DNA from: Ensifer sp. LC11
GTDB lineage: Bacteria; Pseudomonadota; Alphaproteobacteria; Rhizobiales; Rhizobiaceae
Reading direction: 5' to 3'
Assembly (NCBI RefSeq): GCF_001695835.1
Contig: NZ_MBSO01000031.1
Span: 1 to 55,930, forward strand
DNA length: 55,930 nucleotides
The notes below the pieces were generated by a model. That model was not told the DNA's origin, did no database searches, and was given only the letters and a program-made list of their open reading frames with translations. Both the position numbers and the translations under genes were made by a program. Of the stretch, positions 48,237 to 55,930 are shown piece by piece. Positions within the stretch are counted from its first letter, which is position 1, and each line of letters opens with the position of its first letter.

Positions 48237-48554
48237 GTTTTTCCTTCAAGTGGAGCTCACGTAACGTCACACTTCGTGATAAAATGCGATCCGAACGGGC
48301 TGGAAAACCCTTGCCACACACATTGGTTGCATTCTCGGTGGCATCGCGAAAACGCCCGGTAGTAATGGCGCTCCTGGGGTGTGGACGATCTATAGCAACT
48401 GCTAAAACTAGCTATATTCGCAAGCGCTCAGCTGGAATAATGCAATATATAAGCTACATTATTTGCAATATCAGCAATTATTAATGTAATCGACTTATTT
48501 TTGCGCATCCGCCGGCAGGGGTAGTTGATGCGCCGCCATTGAAAAGGAAAGACG
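48237..48554. other. AT-rich intergenic region before the NYN gene
   Basis: The right part is far richer in A/T than its surroundings. It has an imperfect palindrome at 48455-48488 (TACATTA/TAATGTA plus TTGC/GCAA) and a possible plus-strand promoter TTGCAA, 16 nt, TGTAAT at 48463-48490. No tRNA or known RNA is recognised; an unannotated small RNA is possible. Confidence 0.4.
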
Positions 48555-49133
48555 ATGTTCGACCCCCGCGAAAAGATCGCACTTTTTATCGACGGCGCCA
48601 ATCTGTACGCGGCATCGAAGAGCCTCGGCTTCGACATCGATTATCGTAAGCTCCTGAAAGCATTCCAGAAACGCGGTTACTTGCTGCGCGCCTACTACTA
48701 CACGGCCCTCATCGAAGATCAGGAATACTCTTCGATCCGCCCGCTCATCGACTGGCTAGACTATAACGGTTACAAGGTCGTGACGAAGCCGGCCAAGGAG
48801 TTCACAGACTCGCTCGGGCGCCGCAAGATCAAGGGCAATATGGACATCGAGCTGGCGATCGATGCCATGGAGCAATCCGAAACCGTCGATCACCTCGTCA
48901 TTTTCTCCGGCGACGGCGATTTCACCACACTCGTCGAAGCACTCCAGCGTCGCGGACGCAAGGTTTCCGTCGTCTCGACGATGTCGACGCAGCCTCCGAT
49001 GATCGCCGACGACCTGCGTCGACAGGCCGACCACTTCATCGATCTTGCCACGCTCAGAGCCGAGATTGGCCGCGAACCCTCCGAACGCACGCCGAGACAC
49101 AGCGAACCGGTAGCAGATCCTGTCGAGATCTAA
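48555..49133 (+). CDS. NYN-domain (LabA/DUF88) protein
   Basis: A 192-residue PIN-like NYN protein. Acidic residues of the predicted nuclease site are in ALFIDGANLY, KGNMDIELAIDAM and FSGDGDFTTLVEAL. The family is predicted to act on RNA, but few members are characterised. ATG lies 6 nt after AAAGGAAAGACG. A variable acidic tail follows the domain. Confidence 0.88.
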   Translation: MFDPREKIALFIDGANLYAASKSLGFDIDYRKLLKAFQKRGYLLRAYYYTALIEDQEYSSIRPLIDWLDYNGYKVVTKPAKEFTDSLGRRKIKGNMDIELAIDAMEQSETVDHLVIFSGDGDFTTLVEALQRRGRKVSVVSTMSTQPPMIADDLRRQADHFIDLATLRAEIGREPSERTPRHSEPVADPVEI

Positions 49134-49209
49134 TCGGAAACGCCAATGCGATCGGAGTGCTCCGCGTCAACGCGGTCAATCATTGATAATCTGATAAAGT
49201 ATTGAATCT

Positions 49210-49255
49210 TAAGAGCACTTGCGCGCAAACCTTCGCGTGAGTGCCCATTCGGCCC
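49210..49255. terminator. Imperfect hairpin between NYN gene and smpB
   Basis: GAGCACTTGCGCG and CGCGTGAGTGC can pair at 9 of 11 core positions. It lies between convergent genes and may terminate both, though no clear U-run is present. Confidence 0.35.
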
Positions 49256-49290
49256 GGCTTCACTTGTGATTTGAACGTGTTTGGGTCCGC

Positions 49291-49770
49291 TCAGCCGCGG
49301 TCTTTCAACAGACGGCTCTTCTGCCGGTTCCAATCGCGCTCCTTCGAGCTCTCGCGCTTGTCGTGCAGCTTCTTGCCCTTACCGAGCGCCAGTTCGAGTT
49401 TCGCCCTGCCACGCTCATTGAAGTAGATCTTGAGCGGGATCAGCGACATGCCTTCGCGGTTCACCGCACCCTGCAGCCGATTGACCTCGCGCTTCGACAG
49501 GAGCAGTTTCCGCCGCCGTCGTGTTTCATGATTGAAGCGGTTCGCCTGCAGATATTCCGGCAGGTAGGAGTTGATCAGCCAGATCTCCCCGCCCTCGTCC
49601 GTCGCATAGGATTCGGCAATGTTGGCTTTGCCTTCGCGCAACGACTTGACCTCGGTGCCGGTCAGAACCAGACCGGCCTCGTAGGTATCGACGATCTCGT
49701 AGTTGAAGCGGGCCTTTCGGTTTTCCGCCACGACCTTGTTGACCGTGCGCTGGCTTCCTTTGGGTGCCAT
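49291..49770 (-). CDS. smpB: SsrA-binding protein SmpB
   Basis: A 159-residue trans-translation factor that binds tmRNA. Conserved [29 protein letters not shown] and the basic C-terminal tail are present. The start overlaps the dapA stop by 1 nt (TGATG). ssrA is not in the window. Confidence 0.95.
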   Translation of the reverse strand: MAPKGSQRTVNKVVAENRKARFNYEIVDTYEAGLVLTGTEVKSLREGKANIAESYATDEGGEIWLINSYLPEYLQANRFNHETRRRRKLLLSKREVNRLQGAVNREGMSLIPLKIYFNERGRAKLELALGKGKKLHDKRESSKERDWNRQKSRLLKDRG

Positions 49771-50654
49771 CAGTTCATCAATCCTGCGTGCCTCAGCGCC
49801 GCGTCAATCGCCGCTTCGGTTGCCGGCTCAAGGGTCGGCAGAAGCGGTGAGCGCACAGTACGGCTCATCCGGCCAAGGCGGTTCAACGCATATTTCGCGC
49901 CGCACAGGCCAGGCTCCATGAAGATCGCCTTGTGCAGTGGCATCAGCTTGTCCTGGTAGGCGAGCGCCCTGGCATAATCGCCCGCAAGCGTCGCTTCCTG
50001 GAATTCGGCGCAAAGGCGCGGCGCGACGTTTGCCGTAACGGAAATGCAGCCGACGCCGCCATGGGCATTGAAGCCGAGCGCTGTCGCGTCTTCGCCGGAA
50101 AGCTGAACAAACTGCGAACCGCAGGCCATGCGTTGCTCGGACACGCGCTCGATCTTTCCGGTCGCGTCCTTGACGCCAATGATGTTCGCATGGGCTTTGC
50201 TGAGGGCGGCCATCGTCTCGACGCTCATATCCACGACCGAACGGCCGGGGATGTTGTAGATGACGATCGGCACCCTCACGCTCTCGGCGATCGCCGCATA
50301 ATGCGCGAACAGACCCTTCTGCGTCGGCTTGTTGTAATAGGGCGTGACGACCAGGATCGCATCTGCACCCGCCTTTTCGGCATGTTGGGCAAGCTCGATT
50401 GCTTCGGTCGTATTGTTGGAGCCCGCACCGGCAATCACCGGAACCCGCTTGGCCGCGGCTTCGATGCAGAGTTCGACCACCTTCTTGTGTTCGTCATGCG
50501 AAAGGGTCGGAGACTCGCCTGTCGTGCCAACCGGCACAAGGCCATGGCTGCCTTCTTTTATCTGCCATTCCACATGCGCGACGAAACCATCCGCATCCAC
50601 CGCGCCAGCGGCGGTGAACGGCGTTACGAGAGCGGGAATGGAACCCTTGAACAT
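49770..50654 (-). CDS. dapA: 4-hydroxy-tetrahydrodipicolinate synthase
   Basis: The 294-residue lysine/diaminopimelate enzyme forms a Schiff base at K162 (GVKDATG), with Y133 (VIYNIPG) and the TTGESPT motif at T44-T45. ATG at 50654 follows AGGAG. It supplies peptidoglycan and lysine and is translationally linked with smpB. Confidence 0.95.
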   Translation of the reverse strand: MFKGSIPALVTPFTAAGAVDADGFVAHVEWQIKEGSHGLVPVGTTGESPTLSHDEHKKVVELCIEAAAKRVPVIAGAGSNNTTEAIELAQHAEKAGADAILVVTPYYNKPTQKGLFAHYAAIAESVRVPIVIYNIPGRSVVDMSVETMAALSKAHANIIGVKDATGKIERVSEQRMACGSQFVQLSGEDATALGFNAHGGVGCISVTANVAPRLCAEFQEATLAGDYARALAYQDKLMPLHKAIFMEPGLCGAKYALNRLGRMSRTVRSPLLPTLEPATEAAIDAALRHAGLMN

Positions 50655-50914
50655 GCACAACTCCTGACGGCGCTAAGAGCAAGCATGCACTCATGCTTTG
50701 GCCGTAATCGACGGTTAGAAAACTGCCGCACCATAATCATGTGAGGTGGCTGCGGCAAGCGTCGTGACACGGCATTTCACGCCAGTTTTCATGCGAAAGC
50801 TTGATGTATGGCCCGCATAATCGGGACCGCCCGACCAAGGCGAACCTGCTTGGTGCAATTGTTATGATCGATATTGGCCGCACGTCTTGCCTCAGGCAAT
50901 CCGGTGGCAGATGA

Positions 50915-53011
50915 ATGTTGGATACGGGGAACACGGGGCTCTTGATGCGCGGGTCAATATATCTGCCTGTCGCCGCCATCGTCGGCGCGGTACTGCTGGC
51001 CGCGTCCGCAGGTAACGCAGAAACCCCTGATCGAATACCGGTTCCAGCACGCAAGCCCGAGTTTTCGAACAGGGCGACACGGGTTGCCGCCGAAGAAACC
51101 ACGAATGCGATCGCTGCGACCGCCGAGCCGGTCAGCAGTGATCTCAAGGCGGGCCTCGACGCCCTCTCCAGCAAGCAGCCCGCCGCAGCGATCGCCGCGC
51201 GCAACGCCATGGGCGAAGGCACGCTCGATCGACACATATTGACCTGGGCGATTGCCGTTTCCGGCCAGCGCGGCGTTCCATCGCTTGAGATCGCCGACGC
51301 CCAGCGCGAACTTCGGGGATGGCCGGGTCTGAAATCTCTGCGCGCCAATTCCGAACGCGCGCTTTACCGAGAGAACCCACCGGCTGCAGATGTTCTTGCG
51401 GCTTTTGGCAACACGCAGCCCGAGACGACCGAAGGGACACTCATTCTCGCCCGCGCACTCGTCGCTCGGGGGCAGACCGACGCAGCGGCGAAACGTCTGC
51501 GAGCGATTTGGCAGGGCGAGGCGCTCGACAAGGACACCGAGACGAAGATCCTCACCGAGTTTTCCGGCTTGCTGACGGCAGGCGATCACCAGCGGCGCAT
51601 GGCGATGCTGCTTTATCGCAACCGCGTCGAGCAAGCCGAGCGTTTCGGCGATCTCGGCAAAGCCCAGTCCCTCTATCGCGCCTGGGCAGCGGTCAGCCGC
51701 GGCGGCGACAAAGCGACTGCGTTGATCGCAGCCGTCGATCCGTCCTGGCGCAAGGATCCGGCCTATCTTTTCATTCAGATCGAGGCTTTGCGCAAAGACA
51801 AGAAGTACGCGGAAGCGGCCAAGTTGCTCTCGCGGATGCCGAAGGACAGCGGCGCTTTGGTCAACCCTGGAGAATGGTGGGTTGAGCAACGGGTCGTCAG
51901 CCGAGGGCTGCTCGACGCTGGCGACTTTCGCGGTGCCTATCGGATCGCGGCCGGCCACCTGGCAACGGAGGCGACGGATGTCGTTGACGCCGAGTTTCAT
52001 GCGGGCTGGTACGCACTGCGCGGTCTGGAAGACCCGGCGACCGCCGCTCGCCATTTCCGCCGCATCCTCGACGTTTCCAATCGGCCGCTTTCGGCCTCGC
52101 GCGCCTGGTACTGGCTCGGACGATCCGCCGAAGCGGGTGGACCGGGTACTGCTGGCGAGTATTTCACCAATGCGGCGCGCTACCCCGGAACCTTCTATGG
52201 GCAACTCGCGGCCGCCCGGCTCGGCCGCAAGACACTGAATGTCGCCTACCCTGCCCCGACCGCGGACGACCGGGCGCGGTTCGAAAACCGGGAAGCGGTG
52301 CGCGCAATCACTCGGCTTGAGACCGCCGGTCACGCGTGGCGCGCCGACAGTCTCTATCGGGCGCTTGCCGACGAGCTTACAAGCCCGGGCGAGCTTGCGC
52401 TGCTTTCCGCCCGGGCAGAGAAAACCGGCAATCATCAGCTCTCCCTTCAGGTCGGCAAGATCGCGTTCGGACGGGGCATCGATGTCGCAGCGCTCGCCTT
52501 CCCGGTTGGCGTGATCCCACCCAATGCCAACATCGATGGCTCCGGCAAGGCGCTCGCCTATGCGATCGCGCGCCAGGAAAGCGCCTTCAATCCCGCCGCC
52601 ATCTCCACCGCCAACGCTCGTGGTCTGCTGCAACTGATGCCGGGTACCGCCAAGGGCGTCGCCAGCCGCTATGGGCTTGCTTACTCGCAGGATCGGTTGA
52701 CCAGCGACGCCGGCTACAACGCTACGCTCGGCGCCCACTATCTCGGTGAGCAGATCAATAGTTTCGGGGGATCGTATATTCTGACCTTCATCGCCTACAA
52801 TGCCGGCCCACGTCGCGTCCCCGAATGGCTTGGCCGCTACGGCGACCCGCGTGGCAAGCCGATCGACGAGGTTGTCGATTGGATCGAACGCATTCCATTC
52901 CAGGAAACACGCAACTACGTACAGCGGGTGATGGAGAATTATCAGGTCTACAAGTCGAGACTTGGCCAGAAAGCGGACATCGTCGAGGATCTCAGAATGG
53001 GGCGGCAATAG
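50915..53011 (+). CDS. slt: Slt-type lytic murein transglycosylase
   Basis: A 698-residue exported protein (688 if started at ATG 50945). After the signal peptide (LPVAAIVGAVLLAASAGNA) come several hundred residues of alpha-superhelix and a C-terminal SLT domain with catalytic Glu in ARQESAFNP, AISTANARGLLQLMPGTAK and YNAGPRRVPEWL. It cleaves glycan strands to anhydromuropeptides. The start is uncertain between 50915 and 50945. Confidence 0.9.
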   Translation: MLDTGNTGLLMRGSIYLPVAAIVGAVLLAASAGNAETPDRIPVPARKPEFSNRATRVAAEETTNAIAATAEPVSSDLKAGLDALSSKQPAAAIAARNAMGEGTLDRHILTWAIAVSGQRGVPSLEIADAQRELRGWPGLKSLRANSERALYRENPPAADVLAAFGNTQPETTEGTLILARALVARGQTDAAAKRLRAIWQGEALDKDTETKILTEFSGLLTAGDHQRRMAMLLYRNRVEQAERFGDLGKAQSLYRAWAAVSRGGDKATALIAAVDPSWRKDPAYLFIQIEALRKDKKYAEAAKLLSRMPKDSGALVNPGEWWVEQRVVSRGLLDAGDFRGAYRIAAGHLATEATDVVDAEFHAGWYALRGLEDPATAARHFRRILDVSNRPLSASRAWYWLGRSAEAGGPGTAGEYFTNAARYPGTFYGQLAAARLGRKTLNVAYPAPTADDRARFENREAVRAITRLETAGHAWRADSLYRALADELTSPGELALLSARAEKTGNHQLSLQVGKIAFGRGIDVAALAFPVGVIPPNANIDGSGKALAYAIARQESAFNPAAISTANARGLLQLMPGTAKGVASRYGLAYSQDRLTSDAGYNATLGAHYLGEQINSFGGSYILTFIAYNAGPRRVPEWLGRYGDPRGKPIDEVVDWIERIPFQETRNYVQRVMENYQVYKSRLGQKADIVEDLRMGRQ

Positions 53012-53035
53012 CCGACTTCGGCAGCCGACTTCGGC
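53011..53035. repeat. Tandem GCCGACTTCGGC hairpins
   Basis: The 12-mer GCCGACTTCGGC, itself near-palindromic, occurs twice 1 nt apart at the slt stop codon. Probably a local duplication, perhaps an RNA 3' end. Confidence 0.6.
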
Positions 53036-53131
53036 GATCAAACAATCGTGATGAGCGCCGACGGCACAAAGCACGATCTCAGCCATTTCCTTTCTAAGGT
53101 TCGAGTTTTCCTGAAGGAAATGGTGAACACG

Positions 53132-53632
53132 ATGAAGACGTTGACAATAATTGCCCTTTCGGTGGTAACCGCAATGAACAGCGTTCCGCCGGCCATGGCA
53201 TTCCCAAGCGCTCCACCGGTCGTCTCCCAGACAACCAATGTGCAGCAGGTGCAATTCCCCTATGAGCGGGGGGAAGAAGGCAAGAACCGTTCCAGTTGTG
53301 CCGTCCCGTACTGCGAGCTGCGCGGGCGTCGCGGCTACTACCGGGATCGTCACTATCGCGACGGATACTATCGCAATGGGTATTACCGAGATCGCTATCG
53401 CCGATATTACCGTGACGACGACAACGATTTCGGCGCGATCATCGGCGGACTGGCTGCGGGCGCGATCATCGGCGGTTTGATCAACCAGCCTAGGTACTAT
53501 AATCAGCCGAGAGTTGTCGGTGGCAACGCCCATACGCGCTGGTGCTATGCGCGCTACCGCTCCTATCGAGCTTGGGACAACACCTATCAGCCCTATAGTG
53601 GCTCGCGTCGGCAATGCTATTCGCCGTACTGA
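53132..53632 (+). CDS. BA14K-family exported protein with Tyr/Arg repeat
   Basis: A 166-residue protein with signal peptide ([19 protein letters not shown]), a low-complexity Tyr-Arg-Asp block of about 30 residues, a glycine/isoleucine-rich stretch [15 protein letters not shown] that may enter the membrane, and a C-terminal BA14K-like domain ([20 protein letters not shown]). The ATG is chosen by the signal peptide; GTG at 53123 after AAGGAA is an alternative. BA14K proteins are surface- or lectin-like in Brucella; function here is unknown. Confidence 0.82.
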   Translation: MKTLTIIALSVVTAMNSVPPAMAFPSAPPVVSQTTNVQQVQFPYERGEEGKNRSSCAVPYCELRGRRGYYRDRHYRDGYYRNGYYRDRYRRYYRDDDNDFGAIIGGLAAGAIIGGLINQPRYYNQPRVVGGNAHTRWCYARYRSYRAWDNTYQPYSGSRRQCYSPY

Positions 53633-53846
53633 CACCGTAGCGACTGACAATTTCGCGGGCCGCGCTCCGGCAGCAAACGAGGTGTTTCGTTGCTGACGTC
53701 TGCCCAATCTCCCAGCATAGCGCGTTGGCAATGTTCATTGGCACGCGGCGCGGACAAGCTCCGTCGACTTCCGCGCTTATGCCAAAGCCACCTTGTCCTT
53801 TTGCTTTCAACGGCTACGATCCTCCGGTCTGCAAATGGAGGCAGGG

Positions 53847-54731
53847 ATGGGTCATTTTCGGGAACATTGGTTCCTCGGCAGCGATGGATTGCAGCTCTAT
53901 GCTCGAGCCTACGAGCCAGCCGAACCGACAACAGCGTTTCCCGTCGTCTGCCTGCCCGGCCTCACACGAAACAGCCGCGATTTTCACGAGTTCGCGGTGT
54001 TCCTGGCATCTTCGTCGGGCGGCGGATATCCGGTTTTCTCATTGGATTATCGTGGGCGTGGCAACTCGGCACGTGATGCCGATAAAAGCCGCTACACGAT
54101 CGCAACAGAAACGGCGGACGTGATCGCCGCCTGCGCCTATTTCGCTATCGACAGCGCAATCTTCGTCGGCACCTCTCGCGGGGGGCTGATTCTGCACCAG
54201 CTCATCGGCCTCGCCCCTCGCCTGATTTCAGGCGCCGTGCTCAATGACATCGGGTCTGTGATCGAGATTGGCGGCCTGATGGCGATCAGGGACTATCTCA
54301 ATATTGCGGGCGGACCGACAAGCTGGGTCGCGGCGCCCAACTATTTGAAAACCTTACACGGTGCCGACTTTCCGGTCCTGCACGATTCTGATTGGTCGCA
54401 AATGGCGACAGCGATTTATCGTGACGAAGATGGTGTGCCCGTCCCGGATTTCGATCCGGCAATCGCTCTGCAACTGCTCGGCCTAACACCCGAAACGCCG
54501 TTGCCTGACCTTTGGCCCCAGTTCGATGCCCTGTCGCAAATTCCGGTCATGGTCATTCGCGGCGAGAAGTCGCGACTTCTCTCGCAAGCGACGGTACGGG
54601 AAATGAACCGGCGGCATCAGGGATTGGTGCAGTTCACTGCGGTGGGCCAGGGCCACGCGCCCCTGTTGCACCTCGACGGCCCACGTCAGGCGGTGGCCGC
54701 GTTTGTGAACCGCATCCAGCACAGCCCCTAA
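53847..54731 (+). CDS. Alpha/beta hydrolase
   Basis: A 294-residue alpha/beta hydrolase. The oxyanion region is LPGLTRNSRDF, DYRGRGNS follows, the nucleophile is the Ser of GTSRGG, and the catalytic His is in GQGHAP. ATG at 53847 follows GGAGG; an upstream ATG at 53793 is less likely. The substrate is not predictable. Confidence 0.88.
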   Translation: MGHFREHWFLGSDGLQLYARAYEPAEPTTAFPVVCLPGLTRNSRDFHEFAVFLASSSGGGYPVFSLDYRGRGNSARDADKSRYTIATETADVIAACAYFAIDSAIFVGTSRGGLILHQLIGLAPRLISGAVLNDIGSVIEIGGLMAIRDYLNIAGGPTSWVAAPNYLKTLHGADFPVLHDSDWSQMATAIYRDEDGVPVPDFDPAIALQLLGLTPETPLPDLWPQFDALSQIPVMVIRGEKSRLLSQATVREMNRRHQGLVQFTAVGQGHAPLLHLDGPRQAVAAFVNRIQHSP

Positions 54732-54849
54732 GCCGTACCGGCCCAGCGCCGAGCAAGGACATCCTAGGTATCTGAATTTACTGGCATTCCGGACATGTCC
54801 GCGATGACCGGTGGGGCGGCCGGCTACATCGGCGGGAACGCGTCGCCAA

Positions 54850-54880
54850 AACGAAAAAGCCCGGCTCGAAAGCCGGGCTT
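54850..54880 (-). terminator. Porin gene terminator
   Basis: AAGCCCGGCT and AGCCGGGCTT form a perfect 10-bp stem with a CGAA loop, followed on the minus strand by TTTTTCG. It lies just after the porin stop. Confidence 0.9.
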
Positions 54881-54907
54881 CTCTCTTCTGACCGAGGTCA
54901 GATGATC

Positions 54908-55930
54908 TTAGAAGTCGCGCTGAAGGCGGACGAAGCCGAATACCTGGTCGTCCCTGTTGTCCTGGTCTTCGTACTGAACCGAGACGCGGGTCGCGAGACC
55001 TTCGGTGATCTTGTAGTCGAGCGTGACGCCAGCGCGCCATGCATCGTCGTCACCGAAGTTGACGTTCGAGGTCGACAGGCTACCGAAGTACTGAACGCCG
55101 GGGGTGATGGCGAGCTTGTCGGTGGCGTTGTAGCGGTACGAAGCCGCAACGGTCCACTCAGACTTGTTCCAGTAAGCGTTCGGGTTCGAAGCCCAGATAC
55201 CAGCGAGCTGGAAGACGCCCGGGCCGAGGTCTGCAGAGAGCAGAGCGCGGATCGCGCCTTCTTCGAACTCAGAGTCGTAGCCGCCGAGCAGGTCGAAGGA
55301 AACGCCGCCGAGCGAAGCCGAAACGATACCGGAAACGCCAACGCCGTTGTCGCGAGTGCTCGTGCCTTCGAGTTCGTCGACCGAGATACCAGCCTGGAAC
55401 GAACCGCCATCGTAGATGTAGGCGATCGAGTTGAACTCGGTGACGTTGCCGAGCGAGTCGGTTTCGCCGTTCAGGCCCTTATCCCACCAGTTGTAGAAGA
55501 AGCCGGCCTTCAGGCCACCGAGCTGGATGTAGGCTTCATCGACGTCGATGAAGCTGTCGCCAGCGTCGGTTGCATCGTTGTCAGCGTTGAACTCAGCAGC
55601 GAAGAAGCCGGTGAGCGTGCCGTACTCGGTGTCGCTCTTGGCATCGAACGAGATGTAAGCGCGCGAGAAGGCATCCCAGTCAGACGGACCAAGAAGACCG
55701 TCGTTGTTGTCACGGCTGTCAACAACATCACGACCAAACGAGGTCTGGAAACGGATGAAGCCGCCGATCTTGAGGCAGGTTTCGGTGCCCGGGATGTAGA
55801 AGTAGCCGGTGCCGAAAGCGTCGCAAACGCGAACGTATTCCATGGGCTCCGGCTCGGCTGCGACGATGGCGTCGGCTGCCTGTGCGCCGGATACTGCTGC
55901 GAGAGCAGCAGCGGAGCCGAGAAGAAGGCT
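54908..55930 (-). CDS. RopA-type porin (5' end beyond window)
   Basis: The visible 340 residues include the C-terminal part of a signal peptide (LLLGSAAALAAVSGAQAA), then mature porin beginning DAIVAAEPEPMEYVRVCDAFG and ending in FVRLQRDF with a terminal Phe typical of outer-membrane beta-barrels. FYIPGTETCLKIGG is a rhizobial porin hallmark, with two cysteines. The start codon lies beyond 55930, a few codons off. Strong terminator and porin codon bias suggest high expression. Confidence 0.92.
   Translation of the reverse strand, partial: SLLLGSAAALAAVSGAQAADAIVAAEPEPMEYVRVCDAFGTGYFYIPGTETCLKIGGFIRFQTSFGRDVVDSRDNNDGLLGPSDWDAFSRAYISFDAKSDTEYGTLTGFFAAEFNADNDATDAGDSFIDVDEAYIQLGGLKAGFFYNWWDKGLNGETDSLGNVTEFNSIAYIYDGGSFQAGISVDELEGTSTRDNGVGVSGIVSASLGGVSFDLLGGYDSEFEEGAIRALLSADLGPGVFQLAGIWASNPNAYWNKSEWTVAASYRYNATDKLAITPGVQYFGSLSTSNVNFGDDDAWRAGVTLDYKITEGLATRVSVQYEDQDNRDDQVFGFVRLQRDF

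Noticed and set aside
49134-49290. Possible ssrA (tmRNA) near smpB
   Set aside because: Only 157 bp and no tRNA-like ends or tag frame.
50954-53731. 925-codon minus-strand open frame
   Set aside because: Antisense to the transglycosylase and BA14K genes, with no recognisable domain or ribosome site.

Overview
The window looks like chromosomal DNA of a Rhizobiaceae alphaproteobacterium, most probably Sinorhizobium/Ensifer. This rests on gene families and neighbourhoods, not on a database search. The markers are lpsL next to rkpK, a BA14K-family protein, a RopA-type porin, a NadQ-type NAD regulator near nadABC, the rsh/acpS/lepB/rnc/era block, a TAT-exported PhoX with a Pho-box-like site, and several RIME-like palindromic repeats at the 3' ends of genes. 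Coding density is high, and many genes overlap by 1-14 nt.

Layout, left to right. 1-61 is the 5' end of an IS1182-like transposase that runs off the window. 161-7208 holds rarD and, also on the minus strand, a probable operon cysS - VOC protein - three tandem GFA zinc proteins - proline iminopeptidase - citramalate synthase. 7624-13862 holds a 47-aa protein, a minus-strand YedK/SRAP gene, a Nudix gene overlapping a TIGR02301 gene, two conserved hypotheticals, and a tight plus-strand operon ygfZ - HD/YfbR-like - dual-specificity-like phosphatase - nadQ. 14007-18184 holds a small exported protein, two repeat copies and nadABC on the minus strand; a perfect 31-bp palindrome in front of nadA is the likely NadQ operator. 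18291-21554 is an MFS transporter, an AraC regulator and a divergent PhyH-type dioxygenase. 21616-30636 holds a MOSC protein, an HD protein, a giant DUF2339 membrane protein, phoX, a thioesterase, recO and an L,D-transpeptidase lipoprotein.

30780-31636 is a divergent SRPBCC/ArsR pair sharing an operator-like palindrome. 31715-34213 is lpsL-rkpK (UDP-glucose to UDP-glucuronate to UDP-galacturonate, feeding surface polysaccharides). Then come a small exported protein, tex, a cyclopropane-fatty-acid-synthase-like gene, a glutathionyl-hydroquinone reductase and an exported GDPD. 41216-48088 is a housekeeping block on the minus strand: rpoZ, rsh, DUF3563, DUF2062, acpS, lepB, rnc, era. 48555-54731 holds a NYN nuclease, smpB, dapA, a lytic transglycosylase, a BA14K protein and an alpha/beta hydrolase. 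A porin runs off the right edge.

I see no tRNA, rRNA, CRISPR array, prophage, restriction system or recognisable defence island. The most interesting points are the NadQ-nadABC circuit, the three coupled GFA paralogues, the SRPBCC/ArsR operator with a probably leaderless regulator mRNA, the uncharacterised PhyH/AraC/MFS module, the mosaic repeats and two very small conserved-looking proteins.
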